Shown here: positions 1 through 12,959 of the stretch, piece after piece
Layout: the number at the start of each line of letters is the position of its first letter
How positions within the stretch are numbered: position 1 is the first letter of the stretch
Source: Plantago major
Lineage: Eukaryota; Streptophyta; Magnoliopsida; Lamiales; Plantaginaceae
Direction: 5' to 3'
DNA length: 64,000 bases
Assembly: GCA_026545765.1 (NCBI GenBank)
Contig: JAIFAC010000426.1
Location: 1-64,000, forward strand
Notes under the pieces: generated by a model
What the model was told of the DNA's origin: nothing
What the model saw: the letters and a program-made list of their open reading frames with translations, nothing else
Databases searched by the model: none
Translations under genes and position numbers: made by a program

Positions 1-694
1 TTTAATTTTTATTATTATTTGAAGTTAGTATAGTTAGGAAATTGAAAAAATAAGGTTTGAAGTTTGAAATGGTGTTTTTGATCAATACCTAATTACAAAG
101 ACAACTACTACAACGCTTACAAATGAAAATACAAACAAACACCTAATTTGAATTTAAAGTGAACAAGACAAACACAAACATAAATGAACAAGATAAAACA
201 CCATTTGAGTCGACTCGCTCACGGATTGAACTCTCTCAACATCCGAACATGTTCCTCGAGTTTCCGAGCTGGCCATCCGCTCGACTTATAGTCGCCCAGG
301 TCGATACATCTCGCATCCTTTGAGTCCCAGCTAATTCCACACCGCCGGCTAGCCTTGCCTCCTCCATCCTTCGTCCTCCCTGCGCTTCAACCATTCAAGC
401 CTGTTTCAATCTCGATCCTCTCATGCTCAATGACGTTGTCGAGCGTGAATCATCCCCGAATCGAGAAAAATTGAATGCTCATCTCATCGCTGAGGATCGA
501 AGTCGATAACCCACTTCGCTTGCCTTTTGCCTTATCTCTCTACCAAGTGGACGCCTATACCAAAGATTACTTTCTTTTCACTCAAGCGCATGCTCGCGCC
601 CTCACAAGATTCACCGCTTTCTGTCCGCTAATCATGAAGTTCAAAGCCGGATTTGCTTGTCCGCCGGGCCGGTAGTTCATCTGGTTTGCTACTC

Positions 695-1030
695 CGTAAT
701 CTTCATTGCGTTCTAACAATGAACCAAGTCAAGTCTTCACCGTTTTATGATTCGCCAGATATATTCGTGGGCGATTGATGACATCTTTCTTCATTATGAC
801 CAATTCGATTATGAAGTGCTCGACTAGCCTCGTAAGTATTCACGAACGATTCACACAAGGCTTGATGCGGTTCCATCGACCCGGAGAGAACTTGGTGTTC
901 GAGGTCGCAACTCACATTAGGTCCTTCCGCCTCATTCCACCTCCGGATGATGTGCTTCAGAAGATTGAAGTGTACTTGATATTCATCCCGATGATGGGAT
1001 CCTCATCGACCGCTATGAACATCGAGAATG
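695..1030 (-). pseudogene. PIF/Harbinger Myb/SANT-like (trihelix-type) protein, broken
   Basis: Minus-strand frames contain in order DEDPIIGMNIKYTSIF, WNEAEGPNV, a segment resembling a SxWNRIKPCVNRFVNTYEA block, LANHKTVKT and VHC-NAMKITE. This order matches the Myb/SANT-like accessory protein of plant PIF/Harbinger transposons, often misannotated as a glutathione S-transferase T3-like protein, which binds DNA and aids the transposase. The pieces lie in different frames, and the conserved HCWN tryptophan codon reads TAG, so it is a pseudogene. Downstream coding (to about 530) shows only short segments. A possible start at 1359 (MDASSDQLASWLL) runs about 27 codons before stopping and is not clearly part of the same gene. 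Confidence 0.55.
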
Positions 1031-1535
1031 CTGCAAGATCCTCCTCCACCGAGAACTTCTTCGCCCACCGTCGCCTTCCACTTCTTCGCTTCCTTCTCCT
1101 CCTTCTACCACTTTGTTCTTCGGCAATTCTTCCCTCTCGCTTTTGTTACCTTCGCGCTTCCCCACCGGTTGTGGTGGTAATCTCCGGACAGCTTTGGAAG
1201 TCAGAGCTGGCTTGGTATGCACCGGGGATACCAATGGATCATGGGCTTGGGGTTGGTGGACGACACATTGTTATTTTTACTTAAGGATTGCACTAACATT
1301 AGGTATTGCTCGATAGTTAGCAAGCAACCACGACGCAAGTTGATCGCTCGAGGCATCCATGGTGATGTTGGGAATCGAGAGGAAGGGAGTTTTAGAGTAT
1401 TTTTAGTTTAAAAGAGAGAAAGCAGGTGAAATTTGAAGTGTGAGGAAACATATGAAGAGTGATGTCTATTTATAGATCTCAAAAATATGGTCGTATAATT
1501 TTTATTTTTAATATCAGAATTAAAAATAATTAAAT

Positions 1536-1558
1536 TGTCCGTCCAATAAGGACGGACA
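1536..1558. repeat. Short perfect hairpin near PIF/Harbinger end
   Basis: TGTCCGTCC and GGACGGACA face each other around a loop of about 5 bases, giving a perfect 9-bp stem. It lies in AT-rich DNA between the presumed start of the Myb-like gene and the right end of the element. It may be a subterminal transposase-binding or promoter element; no function is shown. Confidence 0.5.
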
Positions 1559-1717
1559 TGTCCCCAAATTGGTCGAGATAGCCGCTGGGGGCCCACGATG
1601 GGGCCCACTTAAACGGCTACTCACCCGCCACGATCGAGTGATTTATGGGGCGGTCATGGATGGTCTGCAAGAGTCGAATCAAGATTCTCCACGCACCACC
1701 CATAGTGGGCGGTCTTA

Positions 1718-1995
1718 CCATTGATCCTCGATCTAAGAGTCCGATAGCTTCCCGAGCCCGATGCAATAGCGCCATCTAAATCATTCTCCAAATAGAAGGC
1801 CTCTAATCGAAAAGTTTCAAACGAGGTCAAATGTCACTAGAAGATTGTTGCCGTAAAGATCCAAAGAATCAAGATTGTTCAAGTAGCTAAGCTCCTCGTA
1901 TGGATCCCGCAATGACGTTATCTCCCAAGAAAAGTCAGAAGTACCTAAGACACCGCCAAATTTGCGTGAATGCCCAAGAGAATTGCTCAAACTAA
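1718..1995 (-). pseudogene. LRR receptor-kinase fragment (third paralogue)
   Basis: This stretch is a diverged copy of 9066-9119 joined directly to 10902-11150, the LRR region of the larger pseudogene, but lacks the Mutator-like element found between those two parts. It therefore serves as an empty-site reference. Read on the minus strand it gives LRR-like phrases such as a SRLEAFYLE-type strand and LDL-type repeats, with many small indels. It is bounded on the right by the GAAACTAAC-type array and on the left by the PIF/Harbinger end. Not functional. Confidence 0.6.
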
Positions 1996-2490
1996 CTTTA
2001 ATGAACTTGAAACTAACATTCGAAGTTCCCTCAAACTAACTTTAATGAACTCAAACTAACTTTCGTAGTTCGTGGAACTAATACCAATGATGGTGAAACT
2101 AATACTATTTTGTTAAAAACTAACATTGTCGGCCTCGAACTTTAATGAACTCAAACTAACAAATTTTGAAATTAATTAACTTTAATGAACTCAAATTAAT
2201 AATGAACCTAAACTAACATTTCGAAGTTTCAAACTAATACTAATGATGTTGAAACTAATACAAATGATGATGAAACTAACATTGTCACATGAAACTAATA
2301 TTGTCGCCATGAAACTAACTTTAATGAACTCAAACTAACATTCACTTTCTCAAACTAACTTTAATGAACCCGAACTAATAGTAGTACTAATGAACCAAAA
2401 CTAACTTTTTAAGTTCAAACTAATACTAAGGATACCAAACTAATACAATTGATGTCAAACTAACGAAGTAATATATTTTTTTTTATGTTG
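1996..2490. repeat. Degenerate tandem array of GAAACTAAC-type units (copy A)
   Basis: A word of the form (G)AAACTAAC or AAACTAATAC recurs every 15-25 bases, separated by spacers such as TTTAATGAAC, ATTCTGAGTT and AATGATG. The same array occurs at 24133-25010 and in shorter form at 20170-20470. The array is not clearly coding in any frame. It belongs to the duplicated block described below. Confidence 0.8.
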
Positions 2491-3460
2491 AAACTAATGA
2501 TAGAAGAAATTTAGAACCCGCATCAATTAGCAAAACCAAGAATAAGATACATACATAACAAAACATAGGAAACCAAATTCATGCACACCTTTCAATCCAA
2601 ATTTTCATTTCAACAAATTCACAATGCTCATTAATAACAATCAACAAATTCACAATGCTCATTAAAACAACAATATTTACCAACAATGAAAAGTCTCGAT
2701 CCATTTCCAAATAGAGCCTTACCAGCCATACAGAGAAATCGTCCTTCGATCTAGCGATCCCGAGAGAAGCAGCCCTGATTCGGCCGAATCCGCTCCGGCG
2801 TCGTAAGAAGAAGCAATTGATCCGTGGCGTAAGACGCCGAAGGTTGGACCATCCGATTTTGAGATGATGGGGATGATTGGTAAGGAGCAGAGAGAAAGGT
2901 GAAAGATGGATTTCAAACGTTTATTAAATTTGATTGAGCGAGAGTTTTAAAGTTCACAATTAATTAGATCGACCTTTTATAATAGTTATTTTGAGGTGTC
3001 TTTATACGCTATAGTTGTTCACTATATGGCTTCAATAAGTAATTTACCCTAACTAAAATGACTTGACATTACTGCAGATTTCAAGATGGAACAATTCCAT
3101 ATATATAGAGATGAGTTGCAACAGCATACTCTGTAACAAACTAACAATTCTAACATGACAACTCCAAAACAGAAGGACTTAATCAGAGTGTACAAGTACC
3201 AAGCAGATCACCTTAATCCAAAGCTAGACAGTTCAAAAACTCTTAAATTCACCAGCTAATACTAAAGTGCTGATGAAGAAAGGGCCTTCGTTGTTAATCA
3301 TCTTGTTTGCATTACACTTTCAAGTACCAGCTCGGATTCTCATCACTTGGTGATCATATATTACTTGTTGAAAGCCCGGGAATACGTTTTTCCTAATCAA
3401 ATAAATCTACTCTCCTTTTTCTCTTTTTTGTCAAAGCCATCTTCAACTCTTAAGCTCTAG
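2491..3460. other. Non-coding part of block A
   Basis: No gene is recognised. The stretch matches 25010-25478 joined to 27431-27905 in block B, which brackets the LTR insertion in B exactly. The last 400 bases also match the start of block C (from 37747). Confidence 0.6.
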
Positions 3461-3464
3461 AAAA

Positions 3465-4300
3465 CGAACGTAGTTCCTCCTTTAATAAATCCTCCTCCTG
3501 CTTGTCATAATGAGAAACGATGAATTTCTCCAGCACTACCCCATGCTCGATAAAAGCTGTGACAGATCATACCGAGCTTGTGTGGGGCATAGTGATGAAA
3601 CTTCACTACTTCAAAATGAGATAACGCACATAATGGCACAACTGGTTCAACGACCCACCATACTCCCAATCACCGCCCTGGTAAAATAAAAGGTTCTCTT
3701 TGAGTTCAAAATATAAAATTTAAGTGTGAACCCAAGAGTAAGATACTGAGATAGTAAAACATGTTTTCCTCATGACTTACATCGCCATCGTCGTATAAGA
3801 TGAGAAATTTCAGACATGGTGTCACAACAAGTAGATCACACAGCAAGTAAGACATTCGTGAGCTTGAGTTTTCCAACATGTGATACATGGAATAGGGAGT
3901 CCCATGTATGCAAATCCAACACCCTTCTTAATCAAAGTGACCTCAACTTCATCCCTCATAATGAAAAAAAGTACTGAATCTCTGGAGGGCAGGTCTGATA
4001 TCATAAGGTCATCTGGGTTATCTGAAACAATTCAATATAGTTGTTGCATTAGTCTAATTATGATCCTCAGCTAAATAGTCATCCTTTTTTCAGAAGAGTG
4101 TTGAATCTGAATTTGCTCTAGCAGGCCCTATACTTTGTTGGTATATCATCTTGTTTGCATTGTTCCTCCATCCAATAATATACCCGCTTAGGATGATCAT
4201 CTCGTGGTCATGTGTTTCACACAGTTGTGGATTAAATAGGACAGCTTGACTGCCTGATAAATGAATCATGAACTCCATCTCACTGCATAAAATTAGATCG
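3465..4300 (-). pseudogene. FBD-domain (F-box/LRR family) gene fragment, copy A
   Basis: On the minus strand three blocks appear in order. The first (about 4290-4090) holds MEFMIHLSGSQAVLFNPQ and is of unknown homology. The second (about 4030-3790) holds VTPCLKFLILYDDGD followed by a GTAAGT donor. The third (about 3680-3470), after an acceptor, matches the FBD domain of plant F-box/LRR proteins, which act in SCF ubiquitin ligases as substrate adaptors. No F-box is visible upstream. The FBD exon has several small indels relative to copy C (for example shortened G and A runs), so it is broken here. Weak upstream similarity among copies extends to about 5100, with a GTAAGTAG donor near 5020 that may mark a 5' non-coding exon. 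Confidence 0.5.
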
Positions 4301-5630
4301 AAATGTACATGACTACTAGTAGCAAAAAATCTGTTAACAAAACTAAACACACATACGGAAAATTCAGAAGTAAAGCATAGAATTGGAAAATAATCTTGGG
4401 AATATAGAACATTAGTTGAGAAAATCATAAACATGCTAACTTGAGATTATATCTCATACATTCATAACTAAATACATATTGCGCGGGAAATTGGCGAGGA
4501 CATGATAAATTTAAATTATAAAGGTAGATGTAGAACTATCTAATCAGAGAGCAAATGCTCCTACTGTCCTACACCTTTAACAATCAGATCTGCATCACGA
4601 ATTAAATCTGAATTCCAGATGTTGATGAAGCAAATCAAATGAAGATAAATCAGAATCCAAATGAATACAATCTTGAAATTTTATTTCGATATGTTAAATC
4701 AAGAAAAAAAATCAGAGAACAGAAAATCGTCATGTCAGATCTGCTATTGTTAGATCTATCTTTGTAAACCTGGATTACGATCAGGCAAAACAAAAATAGG
4801 AAAGCAGCAAATCAATTTGAACATCTATGTTATGTAAACATGAAATGAAAGATTAAGAAAACCTAAGTATGTTATGTAAGAGCAATATCCATGTAATTAG
4901 TGATATTCCACAACAACATTTCAGAATTCTTAATGTTCATCAAGCAAAACATATCAGAAATAACCAAACCATAAAAAGAAAAGGAGCTTCGAGAGTATGA
5001 ATGGTTGAGAAGGACTACTTACAATGTCTCAGAACTCAACAGAGCCGCCTTTCTCTATCTCCAGACTGACAGGAATATAGGCTGTTGTACTCGGATATAT
5101 AGGCAGCGTGTTCTAGTTTAAGGGGAAAAAGGAAGGATAAATTGACATTTCGACTGCAAATTCTACTCGAGTCGAGTTGTGGAGTTGATGAATATTAACT
5201 AAATTGAAGTTGATTTTTTAAGAATGTGTTTGGTATTAAATTATGACGTTTTGTAGGGTTTTAATTGTATATTTGAGTTTGGAATTGATAAATAATCAAC
5301 CAACTCCAAAGAATACAGGAGAGTGGAGAAAAATAAAAATAAACCCAATTTAACTCACCCAAAGAATATAGTAACATTTTCTTTTCTTTTTCTACCTACG
5401 TCGTTTTATTCCTAATCATAGAACATGCAATATTTTAACTTTTAATTCTGAATTGATCTCTTTGTACAATCACTTCAATTTATGTTTAGGTGGTCGTCCA
5501 TATGAATTTGTGGTTCAAAGTAGTCGTTCGCACCTTTGGCCATCGCCATTTAACTCAAGTCGAAATCCAACTACTTTTTTTGAAGGATCAAAATCAGGCG
5601 TAAAGACTGATGGCATACACCGCGTCCATC

Positions 5631-5632
<2 letters not shown>
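4301..5632. other. Upstream and intronic region of FBD fragment A
   Basis: AT-rich DNA shared with blocks B, C and partly D. No open coding exon is seen. The shared sequence includes a possible splice donor near 5020 and a block ending near 5470 at a TTTAGGTGGTCGTC motif present in all four copies. Confidence 0.4.

Positions 5633-5693
<61 letters not shown>
5633..5693. repeat. (GA)n microsatellite, copy A
   Basis: About 30 GA units in a row. The matching tract in block B (30188-30255) is a few units longer. Block C lacks the run. Frames through it are compositional artefacts. Confidence 0.95.
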
Positions 5694-5696
<3 letters not shown>

Positions 5697-6592
5697 CAAC
5701 TGTTTACAAAGAAATTGATCGAGTACAAAGGCACACAGTTGAAAAAATGCAAATAATACTGCATGCTCACAATCCATTTGTACAATGGTTATGATATATA
5801 TGTCAACGTTCTAGACTTATTTATTGCAAGCTTCTTATTAAAGCGAGATCAGTTGAAGATCGACAAAATATTGTCCCGCTAGCATTTATAACAAGTTGCA
5901 GTTGTTGTACCAACAAACGAGGATCTACCATATGGAATGGACATAAACATAATTTATAGTGTACAAACAAGTGGAGGTCGATTATGCCCAGGTTGTTCCA
6001 ACAACCACTGGTTCCATTTTACAAAGTATGGGGATACGAAATCAAAACCAGATCCTCTCACCGTTTCAAATGGAGATGAGAGATAAACTTTAGGAAATCA
6101 AATCAATCTTGAAGGGTGCCTCTAGTCGCCCTCTTTGATTGTGTTTATTTACAATATATTTAGAAACGCCTCAAAATTCATACAATTAGGGGTGGATGAT
6201 GTCGCTTTTTTAAAAACCCGCACTAACTTTAATTTATAGAGATCTTGATTTATAATAAGCATAAAGTATCTAGTATATATTCGAAAGTTACTCCAACGAT
6301 CGGGAACACAGTATATGGTAATAATTAATGTGTATTATTTCATTTTATTACAAAGATAGACCATGCTAAATATTAAAAAGTTGAATCTAAGACATCTAAA
6401 CAAGATTGCGACCCCCCAACAACCTAGCCGACAAGGGCTATAGGCATAGCTTTGCCCCTCTAAGGGGTATTTCAAGAAATCACTTGTAAGAATGTTCCAA
6501 ATAAAAGAAAAATATACCCAGTAACTTTCCACGCAGGATCAAAACCCTGAGATATACCAGATTTCCAAGCATCATTGGAACAGGTCGACTAA

Positions 6593-7597
<1,005 letters not shown>

Positions 7598-7928
7598 TAA
7601 ATATATTATTCGAAACATCCAGATTAAGGAGCTTTGTGGCATTGCATATGGAAGAGGGTATTGGTCCACTCAACTGATTGTCAAACAGGAAAAGATATTG
7701 AGATTTGGAAGCTTGGTTCCAAGATCCGGTGGAAGATTACTGATAAGGTAATTATTTCTTGTATCTAAAGCTACAAGCGATGTGATATTGAAGACCCCAT
7801 ACAGAATTTCACCAGAGATACTGTTATTTGCAACAGAAAATTTCTGCAAATTCAATAGCCTGCTGAATTCATTTGGTATCTCTCCTGAAAACCGCTTCAC
7901 TCAAGAACAGACCTTAAGGTTTGTAGCT

Positions 7929-8630
7929 GTTGTTTTATCTCAAATCAAGTAGCAGGATAAGTTTTCAAACTAAGTTTCAGAAATCTCAAACCAAGTTTCA
8001 GAGAGTGAAATTAAGTTTTCAAACCAAGTTTCAGAAATCTCTGAGATGATTGGACGGACCAGATCAATCTCTGAAACCAAGTTTCAGACTATTTTTCATG
8101 CCAGGGGCTGCTTACTCAAGATGATTGGACGGACCCGATCAATTCTGAGGGATCAAGGGCTGAGATTAAATCTCATATTTAAAAGTCGCTGGAGACGGTT
8201 ATAAAGAGGGAAAAGATCGTAAACAGAGCTAGCTCAGATTCAGTTTTCAACAATTCTCTCTCAATTCTTCATCAATTGCTCGTAGATTTTGCATAGCGGT
8301 TGAAGAAGGTTATTCGAATCGACGGTTGAAGATATCGTTTCGTGCTCGCCATTGAGAATTGGTTCGAGTTCCATTGTCACTTGTTTGTCATTGAGATTGA
8401 TCTTGTTTTCTTTTCAATTGATTGGGGAGTATAGATAATCGATTGCTTGATCTTTGTATAGATTGTATAAGCTTGTAATCTAATCTTAGTTGATATCAAT
8501 ATACGTGCTTGGTTTCCGTGGATGTAGGTTATTTTGGCCGAACCACGTAAATCCGTGTTTCATCATTTACGTTCTTGTTGATCGATTGATATTTGTTATT
8601 GTTTGGTTGAGATTATTGTTGTGACTAACA
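7929..8630 (+). mobile_element. Solo LTR, Copia-like (702 bp)
   Basis: Starts TG, ends CA, flanked by perfect 5-bp GTAGC duplications (7924-7928, 8631-8635). Block B has the empty site. The 3' half holds a GTGGATGTAGG ... CCACGTAAATC motif common near the end of plant Tork/TAR-type Copia LTRs. No internal region, so this is a solo LTR left by recombination. The intact target duplication and absence from B indicate insertion after the A/B duplication. Confidence 0.8.
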
Positions 8631-8890
8631 GTAGCATTAGATAGATATATCGGGAGTGTTCCAGTTATCTGGTTACTGTTTAGATATAAGACCTCTAACA
8701 TCAGAAAGTTACCAAATGAAGTTGGAATTCTACCCACCAATTAATTTGCATTCATCCTGAGATCTGAGAGTTTCGTTAGCTTCCCGAGATTTATGGGAAT
8801 GGCACGATCCAATCCATTCTCCTGCAGAAACATGACCTGTAACATTGAAAAGATACCAAAAGAAGATGGGATGTTGCCAACCAAATTATT

Positions 8891-9059
8891 TATAGAGAAT
8901 ACAATATGGTGGGAATTGGTTGTTTATTACTTTGTGGGTATACCCCATTATATACATAGTACACATCTACATATATGGAAATATATAGTTACAATCTTTA
9001 CATGTTAACTATCCCATGATTTAAGTTAGGGAATCTTCTACACACTTATCGTCCTTAAT
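8891..9059. mobile_element. 169-bp insertion of unknown class in LRR sequence
   Basis: Interrupts the INGNN-LVGN LRR phrase and is bounded by ATTATT on both sides (8885-8890, 9060-9065). The same insertion is present in block B (about 31725-31900), so it predates the duplication. No clear terminal inverted repeats are seen. A degenerate MITE or a filler insertion are both possible; an intron is less likely because the phrase is uninterrupted in related LRRs. Confidence 0.45.
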
Positions 9060-9119
9060 ATTATTACCATTGATCCTCAGATCTAAGAGTCCGGTTAGCT
9101 TCCTGAGCTTTGATGAAAT

Positions 9120-10891
9120 GAATGAATTGTCAAAATAGCCTTCTTCCAAAAAATATATTTCAAACTAGCCTTCTTCAAAATTTATTTTCCTTTATAGTCT
9201 TTTTTGACACATGAGATGCCATGTAGATAATAGAATGTCACAAAAGTCAACTTAAAATGTCACAAAATCATTTAACATAATATATTAAAGAAAAAAAATC
9301 TTTCATCAGTTTAAATATTATCATCTAGTCTTCAAAATATTTAAACTATTTAATTAATTATTAATCTTACAAAATTAAGATAAAAATGTAGTCATTACTA
9401 ATTGTTTTAAATCCTACTGATAAAGAACCATCCGTATTAATCGACTTGAGGCTTCAAGGCAAACAATAAATGTGAATTATATAGGGTTAGATGCAAATAA
9501 CCCAGATATTATCAAAAAGATTTAAAAAACAATTAAAAAGATAGATCCCGCATGAAATTCTCTCACCTTAGTTCATTCACTTGTTACTAATGATGTTAGG
9601 TTTTTCGTTAAACTCAGGTCTTTTATTGTGACATATATACCCGTTAAACTAAAAAAAAGTTAGAAGAACAAATATTAGTTTACTGTATATATATAAGTGG
9701 ACAACTATTGGAGTTGTGCAATTGAGTACTTCATTTAAGTTAAATTGAATCGATTTGTAATATACATTTAAATTAGACTTTAATTATAAAAAACAATATG
9801 TTTATTTATTCTAATTATAAGCCCTAACGCAACTCTAACAAAATCAATTCATCGTGGAAAAAACTCAATTTGTCTTCTCCAATTAAATTCCAAGCCATAA
9901 ATCAAGCCCAACAGAATCAGTTCATCATTAAAAAAAAACTATTCAATATGTATTCTCCAATTCTTTTTTTTTTTTTTTTTGAAGAAGAAGAAAAAATTTT
10001 ATTACTCAATCAGGAACATCATGAATGTTTCAAAGTTACAATACAGCTCCAAAACAGCCAAACAGACAACCAAGACAAAACAGAGTCACAGCCAAACACA
10101 AAGCGACCACAAAAACACAAGGCAGCCAAATGTGGACCTCACACAACAACCCCAAACCAAACCCAACCAGAATCTCCATCTCAAGATCATTCTAGGGAGC
10201 ACACTAAACCCCCATAGTCTAGTATGTCGAGAATCAAGTGCCGCGCCAAGAGTTCAAGGGATAAAAGTGTACACCAAGATGGGAGATACCACCCAAGCAA
10301 AGAAGAAAGAATTCTCCAATTAAATTCAAAGCCCTAATTCAATATCAGAAACAACTTCATATACTTATTCTATTATTTGTAAATAGATGCCACAATATTT
10401 TATAGTAAGTGCATGCAAAATTTTATAGGAACTTAGAGGGTTTAATTAGTGCTATTTGTTTAAATAAGAGATTTCGCGTGCTCTATCACTCTTAATTTTT
10501 TTATCCTTTGATAATCCAAGTTATCTCATTTAATCATATATAATTCATATTTATTTTTGCTTGGAACCTCAAGTTGAATAATACGGACGATTCTAATTAG
10601 CATGTTTAGAAAAATTAGTAATGACTATCGCTTCTTAATTTTGTAAGATTTATAATTAATTAAACAGCTTAAATATTTTGAAGACTAGGTGATAAGATTT
10701 AAACTAATAAGATATTTATATTTTTAATACATTTTGTTCAATATTTTTGTGACACTTTAAGTTGGCTTTTATGACATTTTAATATCTATATGGCATCTCA
10801 TGTGGTAAAGAAGGCTATAAAAGAAAATAAGTTCTATAGAAGTTAGTTTGGGATATATTTTTTGGGAGAAGTCTATTTTGGCAATTCATTC
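9120..10891. mobile_element. Mutator-like element with long terminal inverted repeats
   Basis: About 280 bp at the left (9120-9400) is repeated in inverted orientation at the right (10610-10891). Both ends begin GAATGAATTG. Flanks show a 9-bp duplication with one mismatch (TGATGAAAT at 9111-9119, TGATGGAAT at 10893-10901). The paralogue at 1718-1995 lacks the element. Long TIRs plus a 9-10 bp target duplication point to a MULE. The interior of about 1.2 kb is AT-rich, contains a LINE fragment and shows no MURA transposase, so it is non-autonomous. Confidence 0.75.
9963..10310 (-). mobile_element. 5'-truncated LINE (L1-type) fragment
   Basis: A T-run at the left (poly(A) tail of a minus-strand copy) is followed by sequence that on the minus strand resembles plant L1 3' ends (GATTGAGTAATAAAATTTTT just before the tail). 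Flanked by 11-bp direct repeats ATTCTCCAATT (9952-9962, 10311-10321), the signature of target-primed reverse transcription. About 350 bp, so heavily 5' truncated. Nested in the Mutator-like element. Confidence 0.75.
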
Positions 10892-10901
10892 CTGATGGAA
10901 T

Positions 10902-11787
10902 AGCGCCATCTAAATCATTCTCTCCAAATAGAAGGCCTCTAATCTGGAAAAGTTTCCAAATGAGGCGGAAATGTCACCTGTAAGATTGTTGCCAGAAAGA
11001 TCCAGCAGCTGAAGATTGCTCAATTAGCCAAGCTCCTCTGGTATGGATCCCATGGCGAAGTTATCTCCCAAGAAAAGCTGTAGCAGCCTAAGACACCTGC
11101 TCAAATTTGCAGGAATGCCGCCCTGAAGAGAATTGCCATTCAACCTGAGAGCTAAGAGTCTTCGTAGCTTTCCGAGCCTGATGGAATGGCGCCATCTAAA
11201 TAATTCTCATGCATCTAGAAGTACTCTAATCTTGACAGGTTACTTAATGAAGTCGAATACTACCTCTAAGATTGTTGCCATATAGGGACAAGCGCTGAAG
11301 ATTTCGCAGGTTACATCCAAGCTCCTGAGGTATGGTTCCGGCAATCAAGTTGCTGCAGCCTCCCAGACCTGCTCAAATTTGCAGGAATGCTGCCCTGAAG
11401 AGAATTATTTGCTAATCTGAGATTCATGAGTTGTTGCAAGGATTCAAATTCACTTGGTAGAATTCCTCCCAATTCGCTGTTGCTGAGATCAAGATCCTCA
11501 AGGTTGTCAAATTGGTGATTTGTGGAGACAGTTCACCCAAGAGCCATTCCTGTGAGAACAAGATTTGTGACTCTGTGATTAAAACATGAAACCCCGAACC
11601 AAGTGCAGTAGTGAGTGTTAGAGGTCCAATTGGTGGAGAGTATGTTATCAGGTTCAAGTATGAGTTTGGATTTGAAGGCTATCAATGTTGCATAATCTGT
11701 ACTTCCATTGTTTTTATGTTATACACAAGGCAAGAACCAGAAGACACAGAGAATAGCGCTGGGAGGTGTTAATCTGATGAAGTACAT
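10902..11787 (-). pseudogene. N-terminal part of the LRR receptor-kinase pseudogene
   Basis: The ATG at 11787 (minus) opens a hydrophobic signal-peptide-like stretch (MYFIRLTPPSAILCVFWFL). Soon after, another frame gives an LRRNT_2-like cap: DYATLIAFKSKLIL, then NWTSNTHYCTWFGVSC, and HRVTNLVLTGMALG. This cap is typical of LRR-RLK subfamily XII ectodomains. LRRs follow toward 10902 with phrases such as SLQGSIPANLS. A stop follows the signal peptide and frames shift within the cap and LRR1. Similarity to 1718-1995 covers 10902-11150. Confidence 0.7.
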
Positions 11788-12940
11788 GGTTTGGACTTGG
11801 GAAGCTTGAGGTTCTGAAGTGGTTGTGAGATCAGTATTTCTACATGAATGGGCTACTTAAATGCTTAAATGTCAACGTTTTACTTTTTATTTTCCTTTCT
11901 TCTTAATTATTTTGTAGCCTATGTATCTGAGTCGCCTAGAGGATCGTTTTATACAAGCTACGGAAAGCAAGTTTGTTAGAGAAAAGATGTGCGATCATAT
12001 GGCATGTTTATAGGGCAAGCAAGTTTGCAAGAGAGAAGATGTACATTATGGAAAAATCAACTAATATCAGCACTAACAGTCTTACAAAGTCTTCATTGCA
12101 TCAATTATGAATCAATTTTACAGTCAACTCTATAAGGTTCTGGTGGAGGGCTTCAAATGCATTATTAACTTCCTGAATAATCTTACTAGACATCTAGATC
12201 ATAACTACGCATACTGACATACAGATCTGGCATTACAGTACTACAATGCAAGATACTTCAATGAAACCATCATAGTAGTATCTGTTTTGAAGTCGAGGAG
12301 GTTTTAAATTACAGATTCCTTAGCCTTGATGGCTGCAACAGTCTGGCCAGAGAGCATGCTGTTTTGTCACGATGAAACTTTATGGTGTTCGTATCAAGAG
12401 TTGATTAACCTTTGCTCAACCAAGAAATTCTGATTTAGTTGCACTTTCTGGGTTTGCAGCAATTGGAATCTATATATATATATGATAAAAGTGATGATGG
12501 AAATGAAAGGGGAGCTATGACACGTATGCAAAAAGCTGATGTGGCAAAACGAAGCAAAAAATAATTCATTTATTAATCATTAATATTTCATGCATCAAAA
12601 CCCTAGATATATTTGAATTTTTCTTCTCCTGCACTCATGTTTCACCGAAAAAAGATATTAGTTAAACAAATCCCTAATTTTAAGGATAACCTAATCTAAT
12701 TATAGTGAAAATATATCTCTAACAGTCAACACTAACCAATCCGATCGATTTATACATACACCAATTTGCATTTACAGCTGTGAAGTTTGTAGATAATGCC
12801 AGCATCTACTCCAGAATCTCAACATATCATCTAAATATAGAGGTTAACAAATTAATCGAAACTGAATTTGAAAATAAAATCCCACATTAATAGGACACAA
12901 CCCATTTAATCAACCTCATCTCTTTAGCACACAAACAAGC
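11788..12940. other. Intergenic DNA upstream of the LRR pseudogene
   Basis: AT-rich, no recognised gene. It presumably contained the promoter of the LRR receptor gene. A short minus-strand phrase ending near 12306 (GQTVAAIKAKESVI then stop) looks protein-like, but I cannot place it in a family. Confidence 0.35.
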
Positions 12941-12959
12941 ACACCACTCAAATACCAGA

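Larger units (their letters stand above)
1..1714 (-). mobile_element. PIF/Harbinger-type DNA transposon, degraded, left end outside window
   Basis: A minus-strand remnant of a Myb/SANT-like PIF protein lies at about 700-1026. The right end has GC-rich sequence with a GGGGCGG motif like that seen at plant PIF/Harbinger ends. The element stops at a TTA (1715-1717), after which an LRR receptor-kinase fragment begins. TTA is the usual PIF/Harbinger target site, and LRR paralogues elsewhere in the window read straight into the same point, so the right boundary is well placed. No DDE transposase gene is visible; it may lie beyond the left edge or be lost. The left third (1-200) is AT-rich with no coding signal. 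Assignment rests on the Myb-like protein and the target site. Confidence 0.55.

Noticed and set aside
775-1284. 169-codon plus-strand open frame
   Set aside because: The minus strand of the same region carries the Myb/SANT-like PIF motifs; the plus frame has no recognisable content.
5453-5794. Arg/Glu- and Ser/Leu-repeat frames at the GA tract
   Set aside because: Produced by the (GA)n microsatellite; the same in block B at 30126-30341.
9870-10323. Two plus-strand frames rich in Gln/Thr/Asn/Lys
   Set aside because: Antisense reading through the 3' end of a LINE fragment and its poly(A) tail.
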